A stretch of 6,337 bases of DNA, from the NCBI GenBank assembly GCA_017621015.1, contig JAGAUC010000111.1, forward strand, positions 1 to 6,337. Direction: 5' to 3'. Below, one piece after another: positions 5,995 to 6,337 of the stretch. The position numbers and the translations under genes were made by a program. Source of the DNA: Clostridia bacterium (GTDB lineage: Bacteria; Bacillota; Clostridia; Oscillospirales; CAG-272). How positions within the stretch are numbered: the first letter of the stretch is position 1; every line of letters begins with the position of its first letter. Below the pieces are notes generated by a model. The model made no database searches. It saw nothing but the letters and a program-made list of their open reading frames with translations, and was not told the origin of the DNA.

Positions 5995-6337
5995 TTAGTG
6001 AAGCTCACACTCGTGGCAATCCTCAGGCATCGGGATCTCCTTGTCAATTCCATTTTTCTTGTAGTAATCCGCAACCGCCGCCTTGATGGCCTCCTCGGCA
6101 AGCACCGAGCAGTGGATCTTGACGGGCGGAAGTCCCTCAAGCGCCTCCACAACGGCGGAGTTGGTAAGAGCCAGCGCCTCGTCGATGCTCTTGCCCTTGA
6201 CAAGCTCGGTGGCCATCGAGGAGGTGGCGATCGCCGCGCCGCAACCAAAAGTCTTGAAGCTGACATCGGTAATGATGCCCGTCTCCTTGTCGACCTTGAT
6301 GAACATCTGCATAATATCACCGCACTTGGCGTTGCCA
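5995..6337 (-). CDS. nifU: NifU/IscU-type iron-sulfur cluster assembly scaffold, 5' part outside the window
   Basis: This cytoplasmic scaffold receives sulfur from a cysteine desulfurase and iron, builds a [2Fe-2S] or [4Fe-4S] cluster, and passes it to target proteins. The frame stays open past the internal ATG at 6312 to the window edge, where it reads GNAKCGDIM, so the gene is truncated by the window. All three cluster cysteines are visible: CGD with its regulatory Asp, FGCG, and HCSVLAEEAI. The Cys spacings of 27 and 44 residues equal those of Azotobacter NifU (35, 62, 106). The LPPVK chaperone motif precedes the third Cys, and there is no SufU-type insertion between the second and third Cys, so it is IscU/NifU-like rather than SufU-like. 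About 113 residues are visible and about 30 are missing. The tail carries an extra CHEC pair (EDCHECELH). A cysteine desulfurase gene probably lies upstream. No NifU C-terminal domain follows. Confidence 0.93.
   Translation of the reverse strand, partial: GNAKCGDIMQMFIKVDKETGIITDVSFKTFGCGAAIATSSMATELVKGKSIDEALALTNSAVVEALEGLPPVKIHCSVLAEEAIKAAVADYYKKNGIDKEIPMPEDCHECELH

Noticed and set aside
5880..6320. Minus-strand Arg/Ser-rich frame overlapping the scaffold gene
   Set aside because: It is a shifted-frame shadow of the NifU-type gene, which carries all the conserved motifs in its own frame.

Overview
The window looks like part of an anaerobic Bacillota (Clostridia) chromosome, probably a gut-type Oscillospirales or Christensenellales relative. 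This rests on purine-rich AGGAGG-type ribosome sites, consensus SigA promoters, a very large secreted sugar-binding protein of a type I associate with Clostridia and Paenibacillus, and a stand-alone NifU-type scaffold. The genus-level guess is inference. Every gene I can support is on the minus strand, so the genes read from high to low coordinates.

Layout in transcription order. (1) 6337-5995: the 3' part of a NifU/IscU-type iron-sulfur scaffold gene, closed by a strong intrinsic terminator at 5912-5943. (2) 5911-5649: an AT-rich spacer with no gene. (3) 5648-5547: a compact, apparently orphan non-coding RNA unit. A near-consensus SigA promoter is predicted to start at 5614, exactly where an 8-9 bp closing stem begins, and the stem's other arm runs into a U7 tract. 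The predicted product is about 68 nt, and I do not recognise its family. (4) 5546-4835: a gene-free stretch of about 0.7 kb, strongly pyrimidine-biased on the + strand, carrying two near-identical 17-bp dyads exactly 105 bp apart. (5) 4834-4646: a perfectly spaced promoter (TTGACA-N17-TATGAT) and a leader of about 154 nt containing a terminator-like hairpin and competing stems. (6) 4645-992: a 1217-residue secreted solute-binding protein with two N-terminal beta-sandwich domains. (7) 953-6: a MalF/UgpA/LplB-type permease. (8) An ATG at 3-1, two bases after the permease stop, is probably the start of the second permease gene.

Items 5-8 form a carbohydrate ABC importer operon (binding protein, permease, probably permease) with no ATPase in view. 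Such importers often share a MsmX/MsmK-type ATPase encoded elsewhere. The substrate cannot be read from the sequence, but the size and extra beta-sandwich domains of the receptor suggest an oligosaccharide or polysaccharide fragment. The scaffold gene is a separate housekeeping unit. The least explained elements are the small RNA, the paired dyads, the leader hairpin and the C-terminal extension of the binding protein.
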